Positions 30,893 to 44,000 of a stretch of DNA of 64,000 nucleotides are shown one piece after another. The first letter of the stretch is position 1. The number at the start of each line of letters is the position of its first letter. A program made the translations under genes and the position numbers. Location of the stretch: the NCBI GenBank assembly GCA_026419785.1, contig JAODTK010000799.1, forward strand, positions 124,001-188,000, in the 5' to 3' direction. Below the pieces are notes generated by a model. It was not told the DNA's origin and ran no database searches. It saw only the letters and a list, made by a program, of their open reading frames with translations. Source of the DNA: Sclerodactyla briareus. Lineage: Eukaryota; Echinodermata; Holothuroidea; Dendrochirotida; Sclerodactylidae.

Positions 30893-32924
30893 CTGCAGAG
30901 ATCGCAAATAAATTCATAGGTAGACCTTTAGAGGGGTTACACATGACTGGGGTGGGAGCTCAGAGTTTTTCATGTGGGGGGCTCAACAAGATACAAGAAT
31001 TTTTTGTTTCTGTTTCTGAATACCAACAATTCCGATTTTCTTAATATTCAAATTAACCTCTAGATGACCCTGACCTCCATTTGTTGAATGTGCTGGATGA
31101 CCCCTCAATTAGTCATCAATTTTACCAAGCGTCATGATGATCCACCAAAATATAGGAGTAGCAATTTGAATCAATTGTAAACAGGACATACAGACAGGCA
31201 GACAGATACAATTATTACATCTCACCCACTACATGGGGTGGGGTGCGCTGAAGCCGATGAATCACAGTGATTCACTTATCATAATCAGATTGCTGGTGAT
31301 CCTAAAGACCCCGCAACAGACATGAATGTCCACCCCGGCGACTGCACGCACTAGCTCCTATCGACCGCACATAGCTGCCATATCTAATACACATGTGCAA
31401 TACCTGATTAAATTAAACAAACCTCCTGATACCTGACCGGCCGTAATCAGTGTTAACGGCTTGCTTTAATAGCCCCATATTGCTCTCTACAAACCCGAGA
31501 AAACAACAGATATCGTGTAGCGCCCTTGAGGGTAATATACACAGGATAACCGTCAATGAGAACTGTCCAACAGCCCTAAACGAAAACCCCCGCAAACAGA
31601 TAACTACCGTACTGTAATGACTCAGTGCTAGAGCAATCAGCACGTGGAACAGGCCCCAAGAATGAAATCAGTTTCATTTCAAATATGGTTTTTCAATTCC
31701 GTATACTGATAACATTTCGCCTATGTGATGGCCTGCTACGGCACTACTCTTATTGCGACGCACTGCTACGGCACTACCTGTTTACATGACCGGTTTCCGG
31801 CTGCGAGTATGAACACCACAGCTAAGAAACATTCTTCCCAGCGCTTTATCCCTACTCCTACTGTAATCTTGAACTGTTTTCACACTCCTGAAAAACAGGA
31901 CCGATTCGTCAATTTGGTTACTATAAAGTTTCAAGGATAGTATGTGAGAGGGGGGGCAGGGATGGCTCAGCTTTGTGTTGTGGCCAAGCTATTTTTGTTC
32001 GGGGGGGGGGGGTGAGTGAGTTTCAAGGATAGTTTTAAATTTTTGTGCAGAGTGACTTACTGTCAGACTGTTCAATCGTACGCTGGCCTTTGATACCATA
32101 TTAATTACTATCATATCATCACACTTCACAGTTTTTACTAGGCCCTAACTCTAAGCAAACAATCCAACAAATACACTAATTGCACTGAATTTTCATTGCA
32201 ATCTTTTATGGCAAGGGATCACTTGTTAGTTGGTTTTAATAGAGACGATTCTTTGATACAAGATTCTACCCTGAATCCTAGAGCATTTTATTGTGAGTGA
32301 GAAGGGTATTATGTCAGTTTTGGGGCCCCCTCTGAGTGCCTGCCCCCACTGTGGGAACTGCGAAGGATGGGAGGGCACATAAAATTCCCCAGGTGAACAT
32401 CATCCAACCGGAACAATTTCCTCAGCCTTCAGGTTTTCACTACTAGCGCACCCATGCCCGCTTTTCTGTAGCCTGCTAAATACTACATATGCGTCTGTGC
32501 GAGCTTTCTTGGATACCGAATACACTGCCAAAGGTCAGGGGTCAGGTAATAATGGAACACACAGTATCATCTTAGGGGTTTTTTGACAAACCATCAAAAT
32601 CTAGATTCCTCATTGAATTCAGTGATGTACTAGAGCTTTCATCACCAACAGCGCCTGGGTATGAGAACACAATAACACCTTATTTTGTGCGTATTGTCAA
32701 CCTATTACTGGTCTTGTACACAGGCTCCGCCCTGAGCCATGCCCCAAAAGGCACCAACATCAAAACGCCGAGTTTCAACAGGCTACTTCCACTATGATTC
32801 CTGGAGAACTGCAAATGCAGTTATAAAAAACAAATCCAAATTTTTTTGTTTTTTCACTTGCCATTTGCAGTCCTCTTGCCATAAACTCGTTTTCATAGTG
32901 TTCTTGGGGCTATGTCCATTTTCC

Positions 32925-33225
32925 CAGGTTTCAATGTTCCAGGGGGTTCGATGTCCCCAAGTCCAATGTTCCCGAGGTTCGATTTTTCCTGGGGTTCAAT
33001 TTTAATGACACCTCACGGACCATGTTCGATGTTTCCGAGGTGCGATGTTGTCCCGAGTTCTCTCTGGAACATCGCCTCCCGGGAACATGGAGGCCTCATC
33101 ATTTGTTGCCGTTAAACTTAATGCAACTTGGAACATCGACCCCCTGTAACATTGAACCTCGGGGAACATTGAAACCCTTGGAACTCGGACCCCGGGACTT
33201 CGGAGCACCGGGAACATCGTGTAAC
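32925..33225. repeat. Inverted block of GTTCC-GGTTCGATGT short repeats
   Basis: The left half (32,925-33,065) contains repeated words of the type GTTCCCGAGGTTCGAT and GTTCCAGGGGGTTCGATGT on the + strand. The right half (33,065-33,225) contains their inverse, such as GGAACATCGACCCC, GAACCTCGGGGAACATTGAA and CACCGGGAACATCG. The unit is roughly 20-25 bp and variable. As a whole it can fold into a long imperfect hairpin. I do not recognise the family. Confidence 0.65.
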
Positions 33226-34999
33226 ACCCCTTTTCTTTTTATTCTGTCATGCTTGGACCATGTTATTACTTGCTTTAAAGTTATCCCGCCTAACATTACA
33301 AGGCAGTACATACGACAGTGACATCAGACCTTCCGCCAATGTTTCTTATGGGGACATGATGTAGTGATGTTTGAAGTTAAAGCTCCATTCAGCTTTGTGT
33401 ATTCGGAGCAATCAATGTATTGAAAATGAATGCCATTCGTTCGATACCCTCATCTACAAGAAGAAATTCAGTTCAAATTACAGCACTCTTAGCATCTCCG
33501 TTTTTAATAGAAATGTGATCAGTCGCGAATAGAAAAGAGCCGCCGTCCGAAAACTGCCACAGGAACTATGCCCCAAATTTGCAAATTTGAACCTTTTATA
33601 CCCTCGTTTAAACAAATTTTTTAAAATTTTGGTTCTCTATATCCTCATCACACTAATTGTACAGCATGATAGCTTCATGACTGGAAAGGGGACAGAAATA
33701 AAGGCTGAATGGACCTTTAACGACTTATTAACCAGAGCAAGGGTGCGTCTTCTGCATCGTTGATCCTATAACTTAAACAATTTTAAGGCTGGTTGAATAT
33801 GCCAAAGTATTATTTTTCCCCCACCATGAGATCAATAACGATCACTCTGTGTGAGTCAGGGATACTCTAAAGGCATTCTCGCACACGCACAATCGATTCA
33901 ACGACACGCATTCTTAGAGGTATGGGAAGCGATCACTTCTAAGGTGGGGAATCCTCACTCGTTAGCAAAGAACTATGTTGCAACCCTTAAACGCCTGCAA
34001 TTTGGTTCAACATTGACAGTGCAACTCTGTGTTAGGTGTGGGGGGGATTGTGAGCAGCAACTAGAAATACCACATATCACACAATCAGCAACCTCTGTTG
34101 ACCTCTGTTTACACAAATGTAATCACATACGCCCTTCAATACAGTAGTTTCCACGCGATCAAACAGTTTGGAAACCACAAATAATTATGCAATTTGCTCT
34201 CATTGACTCAAAACTCTCCCTCCATTTCATTCAGACCAAACATTAACCCAATGTCGGGAGTATGTAAACATCTGAGAAAGTTTTGTGTTGGTATGAATGG
34301 GTATTTTTTCCTCAAGTTTTCATTGTCTTAGGCCGTACCATACCACAATGTCTGCATGGTGAAAACTGAATGGTTTTCAGAATTCAACAAAAGGGGGGGG
34401 GACCACTGGAAACCGCCTGATAGCACCATCTTGTATTTTTTTGACGACAGTGCTCTTTGGTCAGATTTGCGTTTTGGAACATGGCAGTCATTTTGAGGCA
34501 ACTTCATATTGCCCCTGGGACCCCACCCAGCAGCCAACTTGACAATTTTAGTTAATTTTCTGTTGCATCTTTTTGGCCGATCGTTACAAAAAACAAAGAC
34601 TTTGTAAGTGGCTTTTAATATGACCAGGCGGGCTCCAAAAGTCACCCCATGTGAAATGGTTGTTACTGACTGGTTTGATCAAAGCAACATTGCTTTGTTC
34701 ATATGTAATAGATGCGAAAGACACCAAAGTGAATGTAAATGCAACAATGCGCTAAAGGCCAATGGTACTGTAAATACTTGCTTCAAACTACACAAGTGAA
34801 AGGAATATGTATCAAACCCAACCCCAAACCCAAATTTGGAGATTCAGCATTTGCCTTGTTGAGAATATTTTCAATTCCTTCGAGAAATTCTAGGCATCGA
34901 TCACAATCACAGGGGGAACGATGCTAGTCTGCTCTAGACCCTACACAGTAAATGCTGCATTTTGCGCCCATGATAACAAAAGACGAAAAAGGTATCCAC

Positions 35000-35168
35000 T
35001 TGAAACTTCTATTCTTCAATGTTTTTGGTGAACAATTCGGTTGGTCTTCATTAGATCCCATCTATAATTTTTTTCGGTAAAGATGTTCAAAAGAGTTTTC
35101 TATTCTTCATGTTTTGTGAACAATTCTGTTTGTCTTTCATTTAGATCCCATCTATCATTGTGCGGTTA
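35000..35168 (+). repeat. Short tandem duplication, two units of about 85 bp
   Basis: The words CTTCTATTCTTCAATGTTTT, GTGAACAATTC and TTAGATCCCATCTAT recur about 88 bp later in the same order with small gaps. Non-coding. Confidence 0.7.
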
Positions 35169-35366
35169 AAAATTGCAACGTATATAATTGTTTTTTTACA
35201 TTGAACTCTGTATTTATTAGCGATCTGGCGTTTTGCAGCCGTGATGTCACAATGCTGAATCAGCTGAAATACAGTCTGGAGTTCTAGTTGTCATGATGCC
35301 ATAATATTTTACATGACCATTGGCCTTTGATAGAAGCACTGTTCCACTATCAGTCCCTGAACATAC

Positions 35367-35442
35367 AGTTCAATCCCCGGGTTGAAGGGACATCCTCCCA
35401 GCCTTCTCAGGAAACACCTCTTAGTATCTTGCCAACCTCCTT
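35367..35442 (-). CDS. Sbf: SBF exon: GKILRGFPEK.WEDVPFNPGIEL, N-terminal uDENN
   Basis: The acceptor is AAATCCCATAG before 35,442; the donor is GTATGT at 35,366. Frames give KEVGKILRG, PEKA and CPFNPGIEL; the DNA between them fits WEDV after shifts. Human SBF2 reads [27 protein letters not shown] followed by FCQ, which is the start of the next exon here (30,892). At least two shifts are present. A lost G at the junction (CTG|GTATGT) would restore the reading phase. Confidence 0.8.
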
Positions 35443-35954
35443 CTATGGGATTTACCACCGTCTGTACCGAGGAAAACAGGTAAAAACGGGTCAAATTATA
35501 CCAAGAGACTTGTAGGATGAATGTGGACCAGCTGGCTGTGACTGACCAAATGCACATCCAGTGGAACTATTTGTTGGTCAAAAAACTTTCAGACAGAGGG
35601 CTAATAAGGCACGAACGCATTTGCCATAGTGCTAGCCGATATACCTACACGCATTACACCACCACTCACAATAGGCTAATGTTGACTTTTTTTAATGTTG
35701 GCAGTAATTTCATTTTTACATACCCATTCCTATTTTCCATTTAACATGATTAGCATGATTTTGACAAAAGAACCAAGCTGTATCACCGGGGCGTCCAATG
35801 CTGACAGTACTCCCACAGTTGTAATACATATTGCTGGACTCAACCCGTTCAAGCCGAACTAAAGCAGGACAGCTCCTGCTGCTCCTCCACACCTTTGAAC
35901 AAATTTGGTGGATGTTTCAACCTCGGAACAAAGTGGGGGCGCTCAGGGAGAGTG

Positions 35955-36300
35955 GCGGTGTTTAGACGGAAATCACCAAAACAGAACAGGTTGGGAATCT
36001 GTGAATTTTATTATACCTAACTCACTGGACCATGCAAACCCACCCCCCATGCCACGTCAAGCTTCTGGCAATTACACAAAATGCGGGTGGCCACCCCATT
36101 GCCCTTTCACTTTTTGCGAGGCTAAAAAAAAATTTGGGGCGAAAACGACGACCTAGACACTACACTGGCAAAAGGGAAGTGGCGATTGGGTGGCCACCCA
36201 CATTCGTGTTAATTGCCAGAAAGATCAACCGTGGCATGGGGGATGGGTGCAATAGTCCGTGGGGTAGTCACTATGTCCCTGTGGCTGATTAGAAATTGGT
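35955..36300. mobile_element. MITE family B, full copy with long inverted arms
   Basis: The left arm (about 36,020-36,105) contains CCCCCCATGCCACGTCAAGC and GCGGGTGGCCACCCCATTG. The right arm (about 36,175-36,275) is its inverse, with GGGTGGCCACCCACATTCG, TTAATTGCCAGAAAG and CGTGGCATGGGGGATGGGTG. Arms are 80-100 bp with a loop of about 70 bp, so it can form a hairpin. A truncated relative lies at 26,030-26,200. Confidence 0.72.
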
Positions 36301-39300
36301 TTCATTAAATACAAATGATTATGATGAGAAAACATATATGGGCATATCACACTTGGTAGCCGCTATTCTGGTACACCTATTACGCATGAAAATGGGAAAA
36401 ATAAAATACAACCATCCATCAATCCCTTCATGTTTATTCAATTCACGACAGGTTGTCTCAAAGGGAGAACTGATTTTGGTGTGTACTATGAAGCAATTTT
36501 CAATGGGTTTCAGGGTCCGTTTTTGTGCGTCTGCGCGTCCAGGACTCTTTGTTTACATTGGGGAACGCATAAACAAACAATGCCCCTCGCCAAGTGCGTC
36601 CGTAGTCTCCGTGCTCGGACGCACAGAAATTTTATCTCAGTTTTTTTTTACTGAAGTTTTGACTGCTTTCAGTTTCCAACACTTGTAGTGCAATAAAAAG
36701 TGTCATAACACAAGGCCCACAACAACGTTTCGACAGGACTAGGAAAAGTGCTAGCTTACTCTGCTTATGGCTGGCTTTATTGAGTTGCTAGACTGTTGTT
36801 TTCACCGTACCTTAGGCTAGATTTTCTCTCCTTTGCTAACTTTGACTAGATGAGTGATGATCAATTTCTCTATCTTTTTGATGGTCACAACACAGATTCT
36901 CAAACTAATTATAGGTTGGAAGTCTGTAGGCCAAATTTGTCACGAATTGTTTTTTGGGGACTGGTTAGGCTATGGTACCAATAGCTTTTTGTGTAACTGA
37001 AGGATACACTAGCCTCACCATTGGGTCTCTTCAGCCCAGCTGTCGAACGGTTTTAGGGCATGGCTACTTTATAATTAGAGTTTAATACAGCTACTCTACT
37101 ACGGTACCTGCAAGTGCTAAAATGTACAAGGGATTTTAGGCTATTTTACACCAATTCAAGATTGCTTAAATGATGTGTAGGTCCGTGAGCATAGGCCTAG
37201 GCAGTATCACGGCCTTGGGACTCAGCTTAAATATCAGGTGTTGGGCCATTTGCAAGCTAGCTCACTCTAGTTTTGTGTTTGTTACAGAAGCGTAGCCAGT
37301 GTATGATAGCTATAACATTAACCGTGAAGGCCTTAAGACAATGATTGGGGACATAACTTAAGCTACGTAGAGATGATAATTATTGGCTATTCTGTAAAAA
37401 AAAGGGAGAACTTTCCTCTGACTCGTCAGTTGTCCATTACACAGAACACATCACAACGGACCCCTTAGATTCAGAGATGTGATTTTTTAGGGGTCCCGAA
37501 AGCTATGCTCGGACCCTCTAATTTTTGGGCTTGGCGCTACCCTGATGGGTGTGCTGCTATTGAAAGCACATCTTAGATTTGTTCCGATGCCAATGTTCCG
37601 AATAGGTACAGTGACTCTACATTACTGATCACAATTAACAATGTGTTATACTGTAGTCAGATGGTGACTCCCGCCAGTTTTCCAATTCCCAGCTAGTGCT
37701 GCCTTTAAATTCCAACATAACGCTCATTTTCCTCTGTCTAATGTAGTAAAATTTAGATCCTTCCCTGAGCCGCAGGTCGGCACCAGGGCTCACTGAAAGT
37801 GAAATGTGCTAATTGCTGGACCGTGATTGCCTTTTGGAGACAGAGCTCTTTTTCAGCCATAGATACAATCTGGCATTTCGTACAGTAATATTGGGCCAGA
37901 TTGTGTGTTTGGTTTGAACTAATTGAACACACAAAGCACTAGATTAATGACTGCAGATTTGCCTAACAATTGCAATCCGATTCAGAGAGTTAGATATGTA
38001 GTGGAAAATAAGCCGCCGTAGCTGATCGTGCTTTGACTATCCAGTCCCTGTAAGGTTTAACATTTTCAGAATAGCTCCTCTTGATGGCCGAAGCCCAGAA
38101 AAAAATGCTTGCTGCAAGATCCTGCACGATGATTGGGAGCAGATGGGTGAGTTTCGTCAATGAAAATTTGATGAAGTTCTTAGCCAAGATTCTCGCTCAT
38201 GAACTTAAACACGTTCAACTGGCAAATAAAAGGACGATAGGTTGCCAACGCAGTGCTACTTTTGGCAGATACATGTACAATGTCCTAACAATGATCAATT
38301 CAACACAACCCAGACATGTAAAAACTATAAAACATTCGATTCTGGATTAAGGGTGTCATATTGTCATTACTTTTTGGCTTTTTTTGGTGCATTGAACAAT
38401 TCTGCAGTCTATGAGGTTCATGCCTCCACCCCACCCCCCCCCCCCACTGCAGTGCCTGACCTTGTCTAAATATTCAGTTATCTATCAAATGCTTTGCTTT
38501 GTAAGAACCCATTGGAACTATGTGAACCACAATGGGGCACCCATTATGAGCATTCAAATCTCCAATAGCGACCAGGTCCAATCTTCATACCAATATTGAT
38601 TTTCAGATTGTTTTAAATGAACTATACAAACCCATGCTCCCGTACTAGTACCTACACGGGTTCATTCAGAGCCCACGTATTCACAGACCACATAACTACT
38701 CATACTATTTTGCTAAACTAATACCAATATTCAGTGACTGTGTCGCTGTTAATATTCCTAAGTGCATCCTAGTTACTGAAGTGACTGATGTAACTAAACA
38801 TAAGGGCTGGACACCCATTGGTAAACGTCAGTTACTACCTAATATCTGAGGTTCGTGCATGGCCTAGTTAGCGGCATTCCAATTCCAAACCCCGGTTGGA
38901 AGAAAACTGATATATTTTTGTTGCAACACCCCGCTTTCGCCAGGATTGAGCACTATTGCACCGTTTTGCAAAATTAATGGCTATTTTCTCTTGTTCTCAT
39001 GAATCCCTAACCCCATCCCCCTCCCCCCAACCCCCCCCCACCCTCCCCCCTCCCCCCACCCATCTCTGCCTACATCATCCTACTGTGCCCTATGAACATT
39101 CTAAATGATGCAAAAATGACCCACATTGGTCAAAAACTTTCTTATTTGACGCTGCTTAGAGCTCTTATAATACACAGGATTACATATTGGATCTGTCCAG
39201 AATGGAGGTAATAATTCAATGTTCACAAGCGCCTGGACGCGACTGCTGGACAAAAGCCACTTTGCAGGCTGGCTTGTCTACTAAAAGCCCAACGAGAATG

Positions 39301-40590
39301 CTCTCACAATATCAGAGCACAGTTTTCCCAAGCATGGATCATAACTCGTGATTGTGACCTCACATAGTAAGTCTATTAATTTCGTACAAGCCAATAACCC
39401 GCAATCTAAAAGCCGTCAACAGACAATATCGAATCGTTGTCTTGTTTCCAGCTTTTCCACGTTGGTCGCGTGTCAAAGTACCCCACCATTTAAGGACTGG
39501 CACTTGTTTATCTGTGTGATATAGGTATGTATTTTTACTAGGACGAATCAAACTCTAGCAAGTCTGGTAAGCCTTCATCAATCGTTAAAAAAAACTTTTC
39601 GTAGTGAAGTTCGAAAGTACACTAAAAGTATTGTCGAGTAGGATGATGTATTGCCATTGGCTGGCCGTTATTCATGGAAAGCAAAAAGGTTGACTTCCGC
39701 AGTTAATAATGGTTGATTTCCTCTTGACAGAGGATCATACCTTTTATGGTAATCATGAACATAGTATATCTATATAAGTGAAGTGGCTATAGCATAATCT
39801 AGTATACTGTAGGAAGTGAGGAGTCTCTAACAGAGTCACGTTATCAGTATTTACTTTACTTACTTTACTTACAATATAGATCCATAAGACAATCCTTTAC
39901 GCTACCGTATGTACAGTACTTGTAAATTTTATGATGAACCCCCTAATACCTGTACGGCCGATTCATTTCCAAAGTGGGACACCCCCTCGGTAAACTCGAA
40001 TTCAATTGAGAATGGCCCGACTTTTTTCCTAATATTTTTCTACTAAAAACAGAAGTAAAATGACACCCCCCAGAGTCAGCTTTGTGACTTTTGAACATGT
40101 GCAGTCGCTTTGAATCGACAATGAACGCCCATACGACGGACCCAGTGCCTCGCATTGTACGTAACCCCGATAGCCTGGGCTACTCAACGTTCAGTTCGGG
40201 GTACTAGAAACTTTGCTGCAGCTGTTCGTCGGGCTAGTGAGAAAATTAAGTTGAAGGTTAGGCCTAGGCCAATAAAAATAAAAAAATGAACTAGGATGAT
40301 CCCAAATCCTTCACTGACTTTTCATAAGCGGCCAATTCCCAATTCTGTCTAATGTCGGTTTGAATTTCAATAAAGGCAATCAGGGTTTTTGTTTTATGTT
40401 CCTATTCATGCTGGAATATTCAACACGCCAATGAGACTTAATACTTTTATGGTTCTTGTACTCGTCCGCTCGATCTTGTGTGCGCTCGTCGCTGATCGCG
40501 ACTGTGCGTATATCGGAGACCCTACATTCACACAGGGCGCATCATGGTAGGGAAACGGAACATACTCAGGTCGCGAGCTATGCGGCATTC
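36301..40590. other. Non-coding stretch, no supported feature
   Basis: I scanned both strands and found no SBF-like exon, RNA gene or recognised transposase. A C/T-rich tract lies at 39,013-39,065 and a C-run near 38,436-38,446. TAGGCCTAGG-type words occur at 37,190 and 40,259. If SBF exon 1 lies near 62.7 kb this is part of its first intron. Confidence 0.4.
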
Positions 40591-41057
40591 TTCGAACTGG
40601 ATATACCGGTATATACGAGATTTAAACACGTTCTTTCGGTACAGAAGTGGTGACTGCAAGTCGGTGACTTGGGAATTATAGATGAACCTCCACTTCCAAG
40701 ACTTGTATCAAATGGCGACAATCGATACTATCAATTCAGAAATCGAGATTCATTCCGAAATGTTCCATCTATGAATAGGTAATTCATGTGAATAACTTGA
40801 TAGATGAGAAGGTTAGGACCGATTATTGGCAAATTGATTGAAAAATATCGGACGTATGGAGCATTCAGTCAAATTAGTGCAGCGTCGCACGTCGGAAAGC
40901 GAGGACTTTTTGCAGTAACACTACTCTGGCATTGCAATGACACGGTGGAGTTTCGATATGGCCTGCTGAACAGCCAGCTGTATTGGAAAAGTATTGGTGT
41001 CGAAAGAACGCTTTTCACCAGTTGGGAACTCGTATGTACCGTATATACAAGTTCGAA
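40591..41057. mobile_element. MITE family A, copy 2
   Basis: About 467 bp. The left end is TTCGAACTGGATATACCGGT and the right end ATACGGTACATACGAGTT-like sequence in inverse, closing TACAAGTTCGAA. Its reverse complement follows 583-1,026 from end to end, with only small gaps. Terminal inverted repeats are about 30 bp. No coding capacity was seen. Confidence 0.8.
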
Positions 41058-44000
41058 AAGCACCAACTAGCGGACTAGTGTGCGCCAGACAGAAGATATC
41101 ATGATCACAACACAACGTTCACGTCTAGCAACTAGTAAAAACATACCGATCACGTGGCGTCGGCTATGAAAATTTGTTCTGCTGCAACTCCATTTCATAG
41201 TGTCAATTTGCAAGCAAACATTAAAAGCAAACATTTAATCGATCGCCAAAAAGTATTGCCATTTTAAAGTCGTTCCAATAAATAACAGGAAATAATATGT
41301 GTGATTCTTATTTCGTAATTTATTTTAAGCTTCTCTAAACAAACATTGAGTCGTGGAGAAATAAAAAGTTGTTGTGTAATTGTAATATTTATACCATAGG
41401 CTACATGTTTTCAACTTTTTCAAGGAGGAATCGGATTACCATGCGAAAATGGAAATATAATTGTGTCTTTCACTATCGGCCAGACGAGCCGCGAGCTGTG
41501 GGATCGGCCCTAATAAAACATTTTATCAGGATAGTTCAAAATTTCTGTCGGCGCTAGTGGAAGTATACGAGTTAGAAGCCCGACGGACAACTGCTGGATC
41601 AGGTAGATATTTTGAGGCACTGGACTGACCATGTCTGAAAATGACCCTCCAGCAGATAAACTTTTCGCTATTATTTCTACATAAACAGAATATAAAAATA
41701 TGACATGTCAGCACATGGGTTGGAAAAAATTTGGAATCTGGAGCTATTACCAGGAAATCGTGCCATTGGAGGAAAATCTTGCAATATGGTGGGGAATTTT
41801 TCAATTTTGAGGGTATATCATTGTAATTTTTCCGAGAAAATTAATTCTCCTTCCTGGGAAATTCACTTTTTCCAGCACCGCATGTAGAGTCGTTTTGTGA
41901 CTGACATGCGAGTCAGTCTGTGATGAATTGTCGTGTCATGTCTTGTCTGGTACTTATGCAAACACCAACTAGTGGTTTTCACTATAGGGGACAGCACAAA
42001 CAGGCACAAAGCTCATTGAAGAGCAGAGTGAAGATGATGATGAGACTTTACACCATCACCAGAAAACACCACAGGGACTACTTAATGCCTGCATATGAGA
42101 CTAGATGCTTCCCAATCTGAATGTTGGGCCAAAATGACCACCGAAGACGTCGGTATTAACAATAAAGGGCTATAGTTAAGTCCATTCACTGATGTTGATC
42201 GTGTGCGCGATAGCTAGTCTGTAACTCCTCAAAATCAGGAACCGGTAAAGCCAATACGTTGTTAATGGATTATGAAAACAGCTCGAAAAAAAGTGACACA
42301 TGACAAAAAATCTGACTGACCAGGTCAGTAGATCAAGACATGCAATTGACCAAGTTCTGAAGTTTGGCATTGGATCTAAAGTTCACCAAAATCTTGTGAT
42401 ATAAGCCATGCATCAACTTCCACTTAGTGGCATAATCTTTCGAATCCCAGATTAATGCCGGGTTATTGCTGAAGGATGCCTGTAGGTTAATGTTCTAAGC
42501 AGTATAAGCAAATCAGGGAAAATTGGCCGTGCCTGGGACTGACGTGAATCATCACTGCTGCCACACATAAACAGGTATTAGGGATACAATGTACAGAACA
42601 ACAAGTTACAACAATGTCATTATCAATATACCATTATATCATCCCTGCAAACACGAAGTCACAGTAAGTAAAATGGACGTGTGATTAATGTGCTTCCTCC
42701 AAACATGAGGTCCACATACGGTAATATTTGCAGGTATAAACACGTCGGCAGTTTACCCGCCTGCACTGGTCTAATTATTATTATCGTCAATAGTGAAAGA
42801 GCCTTATGAAAGTGCTATATTTTGTGATAACCTTTCTCAGTGTCCGCCAATTTCTTTAGATCCCTGCGGCTAGTAGAGGGTGTACTGCAAATTTTAGTGG
42901 TAAAAGGTAAGGATCATTTGTGCTATAAATTGCAGTATTTTGCAGATGGTTATAGGGTGTTATTCCGTATATTCGTAGAATTTTGGTAACAGCATTGAAC
43001 GAATCTCAAGTCGTTGCTAATGTAAGGCTGGTGTAGACACTCATCTTGAGGTTCCATTCGAGATTGTTTTCACAATCCTGTGATTATGTTGTCATACTGT
43101 TCTGTACATAACCCTTTACACATGGTCTGTGCCCTTAATAATTGTCATCCCCCCTGAATTGATCACATCGTGATATCTTCATGCCTGCAACTACAGTGGC
43201 ATGACACACTTTTAGTTTGTATGTGTTTTTACTATCAACTTGATTCATAAAATGCAGATATACCTTATTTCCTTTTTGCTGAGGTTTGGTGTCTCCACAA
43301 AGTAACAACGCACTCGGACAAAATCTTCCCCCCCCTCCCACACATATTTCTTACATACCCGATACACCCAGCTATACGTATCTGGCCAGGCAACCAAGTA
43401 GTCGCTGAAACCTCCAACAGTCAAACATAAATAGACTAGTCAAAAAGCCATTGCACACTTTTTGAGGGTTACCCGATTTGATGAACGGTCCCCGTAATAT
43501 TCAGCATGACCCTCCATTATGAGCTCTTCTTGTATGGGTAGTCAGGTGAGAGCTGCACTTCAACTGATAAGGAGTACAGCTACCCTGGTTAAACCACTTA
43601 CATTGACACTGGCTACTACACACAGTAGTCAATTGCCATAATAAAATTCTTCTAGTTATACCACTTGGTTAGTAAATATACACAGCACTTAGTATCATTT
43701 CACATGACGGACCCATACTCCATTCACCAACAGGTTAGTCATGTAAATAGCAAGGTGTGTACATGTGGGTCATTCGCATCAATGTGTGAAGTCCAAGCTG
43801 TGAGTCATTGGAAGTCAGTTATCTCATTTTGTACATATTAGAGATGTCTTGAAAGTGACTGTGGGCTATGCGGGACCAAGCCTGATAACTGAATCACAGT
43901 TTGTGACCCAACCTACGATAAAAAATGATTTTCACCCTCCCTTGTAGGGGGGGAGTAGGTGCCATCAGTAAAATTTGAAAGTACAAATCAGAGTTATTTC

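Larger units (their letters stand above)
30893..35366. other. SBF intron between the two uDENN exons
   Basis: About 4.5 kb. Contains the inverted GTTCC/GGAAC block at 32,925-33,225 and a short tandem duplication at 35,000-35,168. A G10 run lies near 31,998. No coding exon was recognised, and the flanking coding pieces are contiguous in the protein. Confidence 0.5.

Noticed and set aside
34608..34799. Plus-strand frame with spaced cysteines (TDWFDQSNIALFICNRC…)
   Set aside because: The cysteine spacing does not fit a known zinc-binding motif, and no splice sites or neighbouring exons support it.
43364..43430. Minus-strand GFSDYLVAWPDTYSWVYR before GTATGTAAG as an SBF first exon
   Set aside because: It has a good donor and a DYLV word, but the rest does not match the SBF start, and no initiator ATG is in frame.
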